From assembly GCA_027064525.1 (NCBI GenBank), contig JAMOPJ010000045.1, positions 1-64,000 of the forward strand: a DNA stretch of 64,000 bases, in the 5' to 3' direction. How positions within the stretch are numbered: the first letter of the stretch is position 1; every line of letters starts with the position of its first letter. Below are positions 7,362 through 16,493 of this stretch, in pieces. The notes under the pieces are model-generated. The model worked only from the letters and a program-made list of their open reading frames with translations, was not told where the DNA came from and did not search any database. The position numbers and the translations under genes are program-made. The stretch comes from Archaeoglobaceae archaeon (GTDB taxonomy: Archaea > Halobacteriota > Archaeoglobi > Archaeoglobales > Archaeoglobaceae).

Positions 7362-8072
7362 TTGAAAAAGATAAGTTTGAGTATCAAACTGCTTGCAGGG
7401 ATTACCGTCCTACTGTTCTTAGTTACAAGTGCGCAGGCTGTGACGGTCGTGCTGACTCCAGAGAAGGATTGCTACATGCATGGCGTTCAGTATACTTGGT
7501 TTTGGAGATGGTGGTGGCAAAGCGGAAATGACAATAAGTTAAAGGTGGGACGATGGTATACTTCGCTCTACGAATTGGAAGACCGAATTCTGATATACTT
7601 CAATCTGAGTTCCATTCCTAAGAACGCTAAAATCGAATCTGCGGAGTTGAGACTTTACTACACATGTGGAAGTAACGATCAAAACGACAAATACCAAATT
7701 TGCAGACTAACCGAAGACTGGAATGAATACTATCTCAACAGATCTTGGATTTATAGCAGAAACAGACCACTTCATGTTTGTTCAGGTATTAAATCATCCG
7801 TGCCTTCGTCGTCAGGTTGGATGACGTGGAACATCACCAACGATGTTAAAGGATTCGTGAACGGATCATACAAAAACTATGGTTGGGTTGTAAAGTTCTA
7901 CTCGTCGGATGGCTGGAGTTACTTTAAATCAAGAGAAGCATCTAACAATCAACCTCAACTCATAATAAGATACACCATTCCCCAAACATCGGTTCCAGAA
8001 TTGACGCCCGTTGGCTTGGTGTTACTCGTGGGTGGATTGATAGCACTTTCGATTAGAAAATTTTTAAAATAA
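7362..8072 (+). CDS. Secreted DNRLRE/CBM96-like protein with VPXXXP-CTERM tail
   Basis: TTG 7362 is preferred over GTG 7353 because the ribosome site GAGGTGG covers 7349-7355. The product is ~236 residues. It has a signal peptide (KLLAGITVLLFLVTSAQA), then a beta-sandwich domain with the DNRLRE/CBM96-type pattern (LEDRILIYFNLSSIPKNAKIE, AELRLYYT, DVKGFVNG, NQPQLIIRY), as found in many archaeal surface proteins. The C-terminus VPELTP followed by a hydrophobic helix and RKFLK matches the VPXXXP-CTERM signal processed by an archaeosortase. It is unusually rich in Trp near the N-terminus (WFWRWWWQ). Likely exported and anchored at the cell surface. Confidence 0.75.
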   Translation: MKKISLSIKLLAGITVLLFLVTSAQAVTVVLTPEKDCYMHGVQYTWFWRWWWQSGNDNKLKVGRWYTSLYELEDRILIYFNLSSIPKNAKIESAELRLYYTCGSNDQNDKYQICRLTEDWNEYYLNRSWIYSRNRPLHVCSGIKSSVPSSSGWMTWNITNDVKGFVNGSYKNYGWVVKFYSSDGWSYFKSREASNNQPQLIIRYTIPQTSVPELTPVGLVLLVGGLIALSIRKFLK

Positions 8073-8097
8073 TAATTTCAAATTTTTATTGAAATAT

Positions 8098-9243
<1,146 letters not shown>

Positions 9244-9267
9244 TTAATCTTTTCCTACGCAAACAGC

Positions 9268-9807
9268 ATGATGATGAGATTGCTGATCGTGTTGTTTTTA
9301 GCAGTTTTGCTGTTGGGTTGTGCCCAAAAGGAGGTGACAAAATTGGAAAAGAATTTAGAAGTTAAATCTGTATTTAAAAATGGAGAATACATACCAAAGA
9401 AGTACACGTGCGATGGGGAGGATATCTCTCCTCCACTTGAACTTGTAAATTTGGCACCAAATGCTAAGAGCATCGCTATAATCATGGAAGATCCTGATGC
9501 ACCGATGGGAACGTTCACGCATTGGATCATCTGGAACATCCCACCAACAAATAAGATTCCAGAGGGAATTCCGAAAGGTAAGGAGATATCCGAACCTTTT
9601 AAGGCTTACCAAGGAAAGAACGATTTTGGAGAGTATGGCTACGGAGGACCCTGCCCGCCAAAAGGAAAGCCGCACAGATACTTCTTTAAAGTCTACGTTC
9701 TTGATACTGTGCTCGATTTAAAGGACGCAACAAAGGAACAGCTTCTGAAGGCTATGGAGGGTCACATAATTCAATACGGTGAGCTAATGGGTCTGTATGG
9801 AAGGTGA
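9268..9807 (+). CDS. Lipoprotein of the PEBP / YbhB-YbcL family
   Basis: Three successive ATGs (9268, 9271, 9274) give nearly the same ~179-residue protein; no strong ribosome site separates them. The N-terminus LLIVLFLAVLLLGCAQK is a lipoprotein signal with the lipobox Cys. The mature part is a phosphatidylethanolamine-binding/Raf-kinase-inhibitor-like domain: YTCDGEDISPPL, MEDPDAPMGTFTHWIIWNIP, YGGPCPPKGKPHRYFFKVY. The ligand pocket Asp-Pro-Asp-Ala-Pro and the His of the PHRY motif are intact. The role of archaeal members is unknown; a membrane-attached ligand-binding function is likely. Confidence 0.85.
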   Translation: MMMRLLIVLFLAVLLLGCAQKEVTKLEKNLEVKSVFKNGEYIPKKYTCDGEDISPPLELVNLAPNAKSIAIIMEDPDAPMGTFTHWIIWNIPPTNKIPEGIPKGKEISEPFKAYQGKNDFGEYGYGGPCPPKGKPHRYFFKVYVLDTVLDLKDATKEQLLKAMEGHIIQYGELMGLYGR

Positions 9808-10054
9808 TAATTTTTTAACTTATTTTTTTTATTGAATTTTAGAAATTTAAGGTTATGAATCTAAAGTGTCTGGGATTATGCCAGCGAATGTTAATTTCAA
9901 CTGAAGTGGTGCACCCCAATTTAGGAAAGTATAGAAAATTATTTCATGAAATAATGGTCTATAAATCAGGCTATTTAACTAAGAGCAAACAGGCGTTTAA
10001 TTTGATTGAAAATTAATAAAATTGAGAATATAAAAACATGAAGAAGTAAATATA

Positions 10055-11210
10055 ATGGGAAATAAATCAAAAAAACGATTTAAAATACCAACAGCAGAAG
10101 GAAAAATAATACCGTTTCTAATTATATCTACTGCGATCGTGATCTTTTTGAGTATTACTTTGAACCTCTATATCTTTGGTTTAAGTCTCTCAATCTTGAT
10201 TCTGTCTTTATTGCCATGCTATACTACAAGATTACCCTATTCGTGATCTTTGCTTTCGCTTTACTTAGCATCAACCGTTTAATCCTTCAAAAAGCAAGCT
10301 ATGAATTTCTCGGCGAACTCCTGAATTCTACGTAATTCAGGAAGAGCCAGTCATTAGAGTTTTGATGAAAGCATTTCCAGATCTCTTCATTCCAGCCAGT
10401 AAGATGTGTGAAGAAAAAATCTCATATAAGGTATCCCGTCGATTTATTTGAAGTTCAGGCTCATATTTATGCAACTTTCCATATGGATGATGCCAAGACG
10501 TTCTATAACCGTGAGGATGTATGGGAAATTCCAAAAGAGATCTTAGAGGATGAAAGAATAGAGATGGAACCTTACTATGTCATACTTACCTTGCCTAAGG
10601 GTGATAAGCCAGAGTTCATATTGATGCTTCCTTTCACGCCGAAGGGAAGGGATAACATCATCGCCTGGCTGGCAGCAAGGTGTGATGAAAAATATGGAGA
10701 GTTAAGACTGTATGAATTTCCGAAAGGTCAGCTGATATATGGCCCTATGCAAATAGAGGCTAGGATAGACCAAGATCCAGAAATCTCTAAGTTGTTTACC
10801 CTTTGGGGACAGGTTGGGTCGAAGGTTATCAGAGGGAATCTGCTAGTTATTCCTATAGAGAACTCCATACTTTACATTGAGCCTGTCTATCTGAGAGCTG
10901 CAAATGCTCAGATTCCAGAGCTTAGAGGTGTCATAGTTGTCTATAGTGATGCACTGGCAATGAGACCAACGCTTAATGAATCTCTGATAGTCGTATTTGG
11001 TGAAGAAGCTAAAGAGGAAGTTGTCAAAGAGAAAGATTGGTTGAAGTATATAATGAAGCATTAGAGGAGGCAAAAGCTGGCAATTTCAGCGGATTCGGTG
11101 AATCTGTTGAAAAGCTTGGAGATGTGATTAGTAAGCTTAACCAGACTGCAGGGCTAATTAAATATCATTTTATAATTAATTTTTATTTATATAATAAATA
11201 CATTATTTAA
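10055..11210 (+). pseudogene. Decayed UPF0182 membrane protein gene
   Basis: Fragments of the ~900-residue UPF0182 (COG1615) membrane protein lie in order but in different frames. An N-terminal membrane helix (10055-10170) is followed after a frame shift by LYLWFKSLNLDSVF, the family's conserved first loop, which ends in a stop near 10336. Then comes [16 protein letters not shown], a one-base slip in an A-run near 10415, and a good C-terminal domain at 10408-11064 ([31 protein letters not shown]). A further shift near 11042 leads into [20 protein letters not shown]. About two thirds of the gene is missing. The C-terminal frame might be mistaken for an intact 218-residue gene. The end coordinate is approximate. 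Confidence 0.85.
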
Positions 11211-11362
11211 CGATTATTAAAATAATTTTAAGTCCGCCCAGAACAAGAGGTAAAACTTTATCTCTGCTCTATTGAAAGCCTTTGGAGTAGAAGAGATCAG
11301 TGAGACTATCCGTCTGCATTTATATTAAAACTTATTACAATCTACTACAATATCACAATATT

Positions 11363-11372
11363 CTTTTTAAAA
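11363..11372 (+). promoter_or_regulatory. TATA box of the alanine dehydrogenase gene
   Basis: CTTTTTAAAA is centred about 27 bases before the ATG at 11395. The 11211-11362 stretch between the UPF0182 remnant and this box is AT-rich and shows no gene. Confidence 0.5.
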
Positions 11373-11394
11373 CGTAAAATCAGAAGTGTATTGC

Positions 11395-12363
11395 ATGAAA
11401 ACACTCATACTTACTGAGATTGATGTTAAAAAAGTTCTAACGATGAAAGAAACAATGGAAGCTGTAGAGAAGGCGTTTGAGCTGCATGCAAAAGGAAAGA
11501 CCCAAATGCCACCGAAGGTTTATCTGACCTTTGAGAGGGGCGACCTTAGGGCTATGCCAGCGTGTTTGGATGGAAAGGCTGGAATTAAATGGGTAAATTC
11601 ACATCCAGAAAATCCCAAGAAAGGGTTACCAACTGTAATGGCTGTTCTTATATACAACGATCCTGAGACTGGTTTTCCGCTCGCAATTATGGACGGAACG
11701 CACATAACGAACTTCAGGACTGGTGCCGCTGGAGGAATTGCCGCAAAATACCTCGCAAGAAATGATAGCAAAGTTTTTGGCTTTATTGGCTGTGGAAGAC
11801 AGGCCTATACCCAATTCTTGGCGTTGAGAGAAGTCTTTAACATCGAACTCGTTAAGGCTTACGACATATTTGAGCAAAACGCTGAGAGATTTGCAAAGTT
11901 CTGTGAGGGCTTTGGAGTCTCTGCAATCGTCTGCAATGCTAAGGATGCCTGCGATTGCGACGTTTTGACCACTACAACGCCATCAAGAAAGCCAGTTGTT
12001 AAATCTGAATGGGTTAGGGAGGGAACCCACATCAACGCTATAGGAGCGGATGCTCCCGGCAAACAGGAGCTTGAGGAAGAAATCCTGCTTAAAGCAAAGA
12101 TCGTTGTGGACGATTTAGAGCAAGCGATGCACGGTGGAGAGATAAACGTAGCAGTAGCAAAGGGATTACTCAAGAAAGAAGATATCTACGCGACGCTTGG
12201 CGAAGTCGTAGCTGGGATGAAGAAAGGAAGGGAAAGCGACGATGAGATAACGATATTCGATTCCACTGGTTTGGCAATTCAGGATATAGCGGTGGCGGAT
12301 TTAGTGTTTAGAAAAGCAAAAGAGATGGATGTCGGCTTGGAGATCAAACTATTTGACTTTTGA
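11395..12363 (+). CDS. ala: Alanine dehydrogenase / ornithine cyclodeaminase family
   Basis: The enzyme is 322 residues from ATG 11395 (an upstream GTG at 11386 lies too close to the TATA box). This archaeal alanine dehydrogenase type belongs to the ornithine cyclodeaminase/mu-crystallin superfamily and interconverts L-alanine and pyruvate with NAD. Visible are the N-terminal substrate-domain segment KGLPTVMAVLIYNDPETG, the Arg of THITNFRTGAAGG, the Rossmann motif GFIGCGRQAYTQ and GADAPGKQELEEEIL. The length agrees with what I recall of the characterised Archaeoglobus enzyme. Ornithine cyclodeaminase or another imine reductase activity is the alternative. Confidence 0.85.
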   Translation: MKTLILTEIDVKKVLTMKETMEAVEKAFELHAKGKTQMPPKVYLTFERGDLRAMPACLDGKAGIKWVNSHPENPKKGLPTVMAVLIYNDPETGFPLAIMDGTHITNFRTGAAGGIAAKYLARNDSKVFGFIGCGRQAYTQFLALREVFNIELVKAYDIFEQNAERFAKFCEGFGVSAIVCNAKDACDCDVLTTTTPSRKPVVKSEWVREGTHINAIGADAPGKQELEEEILLKAKIVVDDLEQAMHGGEINVAVAKGLLKKEDIYATLGEVVAGMKKGRESDDEITIFDSTGLAIQDIAVADLVFRKAKEMDVGLEIKLFDF

Positions 12364-12374
12364 CTATTTTTATA

Positions 12375-13070
12375 CTAAAATCGTCCCTCCAAATCTAACG
12401 AGATTCTTTTAAATCCAATCTCCTTAAGTTTTCTTACGATTATCTCTTTGAGCTCAAAGGCTCGCCTCATTTCGTGTCTTCCAACCTCGATTCTAGCGTT
12501 TCCGAGTTCGTGCTTAACTCTGACAACATTAAATCCGAGCGATAAGAGAAACTCTTCAGCCTCTTCAACCATCCTAAGCTTATCTTTGGTTATCTCCCCA
12601 ACTATCCTCGTTGCCAAACATGAATTTGAAGGCTTGTTCCAATTTGGAAGCCCTGCACTTTTTGCAATCTCTCGAATCTCATCTTTGCTTAGGTCTTTCA
12701 GCGGACTGACTACTCCAAATTCTTCGTTAGCTTTCAACCCGGGTCGGAATTCATTAAGATCGTCTCTATTTGTCCCATCAAAAATCGTAACGTCAGATCC
12801 AAACTTGCTCAAAACTGTAGTTAGCATGTTTCTTTTACAGTAATAACACCTAAGATCGTCATTTCTTAAAAATTCGGAGGTAGGTTCGATCTTGACAATT
12901 GTATGCTTAAAACCCAAGATTCTTGCAATTTTCTTTGCGAACTCAATTTCTCTTCTTGAAATGAATTCGGCATCTATCGTAACGGCCACAAAATCGATTC
13001 CCCTAAGCTTGAGCATGTATGCAACCAAAGTTGAATCGACACCACCGCTAAACAAAACCGCATTCATCAA
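12375..13070 (-). CDS. larE: LarE-like ATP-dependent sulfur transferase (PP-loop)
   Basis: This 231-residue PP-loop enzyme has the ATP site SGGVDS at residues 8-13. LarE proteins adenylate and sulfurate the pyridinium precursor of the nickel-pincer cofactor of lactate racemase. The catalytic Cys is C151 in KPSNSCLATRI. Two further cysteines, C75 and C78 in LRCYYCKR, give the three-Cys pattern linked to LarE forms that carry a [4Fe-4S] cluster and use non-sacrificial sulfur. No larA, larB or larC lies nearby, so the real substrate may differ. It is convergent with ala (12-base gap). Confidence 0.8.
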   Translation of the reverse strand: MMNAVLFSGGVDSTLVAYMLKLRGIDFVAVTIDAEFISRREIEFAKKIARILGFKHTIVKIEPTSEFLRNDDLRCYYCKRNMLTTVLSKFGSDVTIFDGTNRDDLNEFRPGLKANEEFGVVSPLKDLSKDEIREIAKSAGLPNWNKPSNSCLATRIVGEITKDKLRMVEEAEEFLLSLGFNVVRVKHELGNARIEVGRHEMRRAFELKEIIVRKLKEIGFKRISLDLEGRF

Positions 13071-13106
13071 AAAGCTTTTAATCTCATTAGCTATATAACC
13101 TATTGC

Positions 13107-13180
13107 GCCGCCGTGGCTTAGCCTGGTAGAGCGGGTGACTCGTAATCACCAGGTCCCGGGTTCAAATCCCGGCGGCGGCT
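13107..13180 (+). tRNA. tRNA-Thr (anticodon CGT)
   Basis: The acceptor stem GCCGCCG pairs with CGGCGGC. The anticodon arm is GGTGA-CTCGTAA-TCACC with anticodon CGT, and the T arm is CCGGG-TTCAAAT-CCCGG. The discriminator is T, usual for archaeal tRNA-Thr. There is no intron and no encoded CCA. It lies 37 bases from the divergent larE gene. Confidence 0.93.
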
Positions 13181-13212
13181 TTTCTATTTATCTCAAATCG
13201 TAAAGTTAAATA

Positions 13213-13749
13213 ATGTTGAAATCTATAATCTTATATGTGAACGTTCTTCAGGCTGAGGAACTGATCAGAGAGTTGATCGAAAGAGTTGCCGGAGAAATCG
13301 GAGTTATAATCTACGAACTACGTCCAAAAAAGGAGTTCACGGATGAACAAATAGCAATGGAGCTTGGAATTGAAATAAATGAGGTCAGAAAAGCCTTATT
13401 TGCATTATACGAGCTTGGTCTTGCTGAATATCGTAGAAAGAGGGACGACGAGACCGGCTGGATGGAATACTACTGGAAGATCAATTATGACAAACAAAAT
13501 GAGGTCTTAAAGAGGGAATTGCTTAAAACTAAGAGGAAACTTGAAGAAAAGCTCCAAGATGAAACGATGAATGTCTACTACATCTGCGTAAACGGGTGCA
13601 TGAAGGTGACATATGAACAGGCTATGGAGTTCGACTTCACATGTCCAAAATGCGGTGCTCCGCTCGAATACTTCGACTCAAGTATTGCGATCGAAAAGGT
13701 TAGGGAGGAAATCAGAAAGATTGATGAAATCCTTGCAAATCTGAAGTAA
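13213..13749 (+). CDS. tfe: Transcription factor E, alpha subunit (TFE)
   Basis: This archaeal homologue of TFIIE-alpha stabilises the open complex at weak promoters by binding RNA polymerase clamp and stalk. The N-terminal winged helix covers roughly residues 15-90 (EELIRELIERVAG, DEQIAMELGIEINEVRKALFAL). A helical linker and a C-terminal zinc ribbon follow, with cysteines in CVNGC and CPKCG. ATG 13213 gives 178 residues; GTG 13237 (just before NVLQAEELI) is a credible alternative that would match the usual N-terminus. It is followed after one base by the HAD phosphatase gene. Confidence 0.92.
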   Translation: MLKSIILYVNVLQAEELIRELIERVAGEIGVIIYELRPKKEFTDEQIAMELGIEINEVRKALFALYELGLAEYRRKRDDETGWMEYYWKINYDKQNEVLKRELLKTKRKLEEKLQDETMNVYYICVNGCMKVTYEQAMEFDFTCPKCGAPLEYFDSSIAIEKVREEIRKIDEILANLK

Positions 13750-13750
13750 C

Positions 13751-14542
13751 ATGCATCCGTTGCTTGAAAAGGAAGGATTTATTCTGGATGTGGATGGCGT
13801 TATTTGTAGAGGTAGGAAACCGATAAAAGAGGGTGTTGAAGCCGTTAAAAAACTTAAGGATTTAGGAAAAAAGATTATTTTTGTTTCAAACAACTCCACG
13901 AGGAGTAGGAGAATTTTCGTTGAGAGGTTCAATAGTTTCGGGCTAAATGTAGATGAGAATGAGATTTTGCTCGCAACGTTTGCAACTGCAAGATTCATTG
14001 CAAGAGAAAAGAGGAATGCAAAGGTTTTTACCACCGGAGAAGCTGGGCTCATCGAGGAGCTTGAGTTAGCTGGAATAAGGGTTGTAGATTACGACGAAGC
14101 GGAATACTTGGTCGTAGGATCGAACAGAAATATAAGCTACGAGATAATGACAAAAGCTCTAAGACTGTGCTTGAACGATTCCATAAGATATATCGCAACG
14201 AATCCCGACAGGATTTTCCCCGGAGAAGATGGGCCGATTCCCGGAACGGGGATGATCATCGGGGCACTTTATTGGATGACTGGAAGGATGCCGGACGTTG
14301 TGATAGGAAAGCCTTCGGAAGTGATAATGAAAGAAGCTCTGCAGATCTTGGGCTTAAAAGCTGAAGATGTTGTGGTCGTAGGAGATCAGATCGAAATAGA
14401 CGTTCAAGCTGGAAGATCCATAGGTGCGGAAACGTTACTCGTCCTTTCGGGGGTTACAACCAAGGATAATCTCAATGAGAAGATCGAAAAGTTCGGAAAG
14501 CCCGACTACATCCTGAACCACTTGGGAGAGCTTTTCGATTAG
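13751..14542 (+). CDS. HAD-superfamily IIA phosphatase (NagD-like)
   Basis: This 263-residue Mg-dependent phosphatase has the catalytic DVDGV motif (LDVDGVICRG), the Ser/Thr motif FVSNNSTRS, a C2-type cap, the Lys motif VIGKPSE and the acidic motif VVGDQIEIDVQAG. Relatives hydrolyse p-nitrophenyl phosphate, nucleotides or phosphoglycolate, and the true substrate is not evident. It starts one base after the TFE stop, so the two are co-transcribed, an arrangement that may reflect convenience more than function. Confidence 0.88.
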   Translation: MHPLLEKEGFILDVDGVICRGRKPIKEGVEAVKKLKDLGKKIIFVSNNSTRSRRIFVERFNSFGLNVDENEILLATFATARFIAREKRNAKVFTTGEAGLIEELELAGIRVVDYDEAEYLVVGSNRNISYEIMTKALRLCLNDSIRYIATNPDRIFPGEDGPIPGTGMIIGALYWMTGRMPDVVIGKPSEVIMKEALQILGLKAEDVVVVGDQIEIDVQAGRSIGAETLLVLSGVTTKDNLNEKIEKFGKPDYILNHLGELFD

Positions 14543-14573
14543 CTTTAAAAAGTGCGACTTGATACCCTATAGC

Positions 14574-15320
14574 ATGAACATTTTGTTTGATAGAGATGGA
14601 AGCGTAGGATATATAACCCTCAACCGTCCGGAGAAACGGAACGCTTTGAATTCGGAGATGCTGATACAGCTTAGGGAAGTTCTATCCGACGTTTCGAGAG
14701 ACGATTCAATCAAGGTGGTAATACTGCGTGGTAGTGAAGGTAACTTCTGCTCTGGACATGATTTGAGTGAACTGCTGAAGGAGCCTATGGATGTCAAAAG
14801 ACATTTCGAGCTCTGTGGAGCGGTTATGCACGCTATAAGGGGATTACCTCAACCGGTAATAGCAGAAGTAGAAGGATACGCCGTTGCCGGAGGGTGTCAG
14901 CTCGTAGCTGTTTGCGATTTAGCCATTGCGAGTGAGGATGCCAAGTTCGGGTTGCCCGGAATAAAGTTGGGGGTGTTCTGCTTCACTCCAGCCGTGTTCG
15001 TAAGCAGAAATATCAGCGTCAAGAGAGCTTTCGAGTTGGCGATAACGGGGGAGCTGATAGATGCGAAAACGGCTTTGGATTGGGGGCTAATCAACAGGGT
15101 CGTTCCGAAGGACGAGCTTGAAGAAGCTACGAAGGAATTAGCTGGAAAAATTGCCCGTTTCAGCTTTGAAGCCGTATCGGCCGGAAAAAGGTTCTTCTAC
15201 AGTCAACTCGAAATGAACGAGTTTGGGGCTCTTGCGTATGGAATAAATACGATCGCGTTGCATTCTGTATCTAAATCCGCGAGAGAGGGGATTAAGGCAT
15301 TCTTCGAAAAGCGACGATAA
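14574..15320 (+). CDS. Enoyl-CoA hydratase/isomerase family protein
   Basis: This crotonase-fold protein is 248 residues from ATG 14574. Oxyanion-hole segments are SGHDLSELL and AEVEGYAVAGGCQLVAVCDLAIA; further on come FGLPGIKLGVFC and ELIDAKTALDWGLINRVV. It probably hydrates enoyl-CoA in fatty-acid or aromatic acyl-CoA degradation. The usual catalytic Glu pair is not obvious (positions taken by Gly-Gly-Cys-Gln and Gly-Val-Phe), so it may act on another CoA thioester. It lies 31 bases downstream of the HAD gene. Confidence 0.85.
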   Translation: MNILFDRDGSVGYITLNRPEKRNALNSEMLIQLREVLSDVSRDDSIKVVILRGSEGNFCSGHDLSELLKEPMDVKRHFELCGAVMHAIRGLPQPVIAEVEGYAVAGGCQLVAVCDLAIASEDAKFGLPGIKLGVFCFTPAVFVSRNISVKRAFELAITGELIDAKTALDWGLINRVVPKDELEEATKELAGKIARFSFEAVSAGKRFFYSQLEMNEFGALAYGINTIALHSVSKSAREGIKAFFEKRR

Positions 15321-15353
15321 AATTTTTAACATTATATTTCAATAATACTTATA

Positions 15354-16493
15354 ATGACCACTGTAGGTTTCGTTTCGAGGTATCCTCCGGTTCATTGCGG
15401 AATTGCGGAATATACGAAATTTCTTATATCTGCCCTTCGCTCCCTGAATCCCAAACTAAAGATATACGTTTTCTCGACAGATGAGGCTTATAAGGAAGGA
15501 TACGAGGATGAATTGGGCGTTGAGGTTCTCCCATGCTTTAAGCCTTCGGAAAAGAACTATTCTGAATTACTATCCCAACTTGCGGAAATTGGAGGGGTTG
15601 ACGTTCTTCACGTTCAGCACGAATACGGTATTTTTGGTGAAGGAAGGCACATCATAGATGCTCTAATACAAGCTAAGGAGGAAAAACTTGCAAAAAAAAC
15701 CGTTATAACTATGCACACCGTAGATCATCCGTCTGGAAGGGATTTTGCTCTAAAATTTCAAGCTTCGTTGAATGATGTCGATGCCGTTATCGTTCATAGC
15801 AACCTTCAGGAGTTCGAGCTTCAAATGCAAGACGTTGAAACTTCTCGACTCTTCCGAATTCCGCACGGAACGTTGATAAATCCTTATTTGAGCTATACGA
15901 AAGGATTTCTTTCCAAAAGCTTGGGGTTGAACGAAGAAAAGTTTAGAGGGATTATCCTCGCAATTCCGGGATTTCTAAGGAAGGATAAGGGTGTTGATGT
16001 TCTGCTTGAAGCTCTGAAGCTCATTGAAGATATGAAGTTCACTCTCTTATTGGCTGGTGAGCCCAAAGACGAGGAGTTGCACGAATTAGTGGTAAAGAAG
16101 ACGAAATACAGAACTATCGTAATCGAGCGGTATCTTTCGAGCGACGAGATTTTGAGAGTCGTGGCTTTAGCGGATGCGATAGTTCTACCTTATAAGGACA
16201 GGAAAGGAGCCTATGCGGTGAGTGGAATTCTGCATCTTTCAATGGGCGGTTTGAAACCTATCATAGGTAGCAGAACTCCCAGGCTCATAGAACTCTACCA
16301 ATTTGCTCCTGACATGACGGTTCCGCCGAATGATCCGAAAGAACTTGCGAATAAGATCAGATGGCTCGTGGATAACTATGATTACGCTGTAGCATATATG
16401 ACAGAACTTTACGGCTACGCTGCAAGGACTCAATGGATAAGAATGGCTTACAGGCATCTGAGACTTTACAAAAGTTTGCTTGGGGTTAGCTAA
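15354..16493 (+). CDS. GT4-family glycosyltransferase
   Basis: This 379-residue GT-B protein has the N-terminal loop VGFVSRYPPVHCGIAEYTKF and LHVQHEYGIFGEGRH for the acceptor domain, then GFLRKDKGVDVLLEAL for the nucleotide-sugar domain. The usual EGFG-type Glu region is replaced by GAYAVSGILHLSMGGLKPIIG. Related archaeal enzymes are mannosyl- or glucosyltransferases for protein or lipid glycans. It overlaps the 3' end of the next gene, on the opposite strand, by 8 bases. Sugar donor unknown. Confidence 0.85.
   Translation: MTTVGFVSRYPPVHCGIAEYTKFLISALRSLNPKLKIYVFSTDEAYKEGYEDELGVEVLPCFKPSEKNYSELLSQLAEIGGVDVLHVQHEYGIFGEGRHIIDALIQAKEEKLAKKTVITMHTVDHPSGRDFALKFQASLNDVDAVIVHSNLQEFELQMQDVETSRLFRIPHGTLINPYLSYTKGFLSKSLGLNEEKFRGIILAIPGFLRKDKGVDVLLEALKLIEDMKFTLLLAGEPKDEELHELVVKKTKYRTIVIERYLSSDEILRVVALADAIVLPYKDRKGAYAVSGILHLSMGGLKPIIGSRTPRLIELYQFAPDMTVPPNDPKELANKIRWLVDNYDYAVAYMTELYGYAARTQWIRMAYRHLRLYKSLLGVS

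Noticed and set aside
10408-11064. Intact 218-residue gene
   Set aside because: The protein corresponds to the C-terminal part of UPF0182, and further parts of the same family lie up- and downstream in other frames, so it is a pseudogene fragment.
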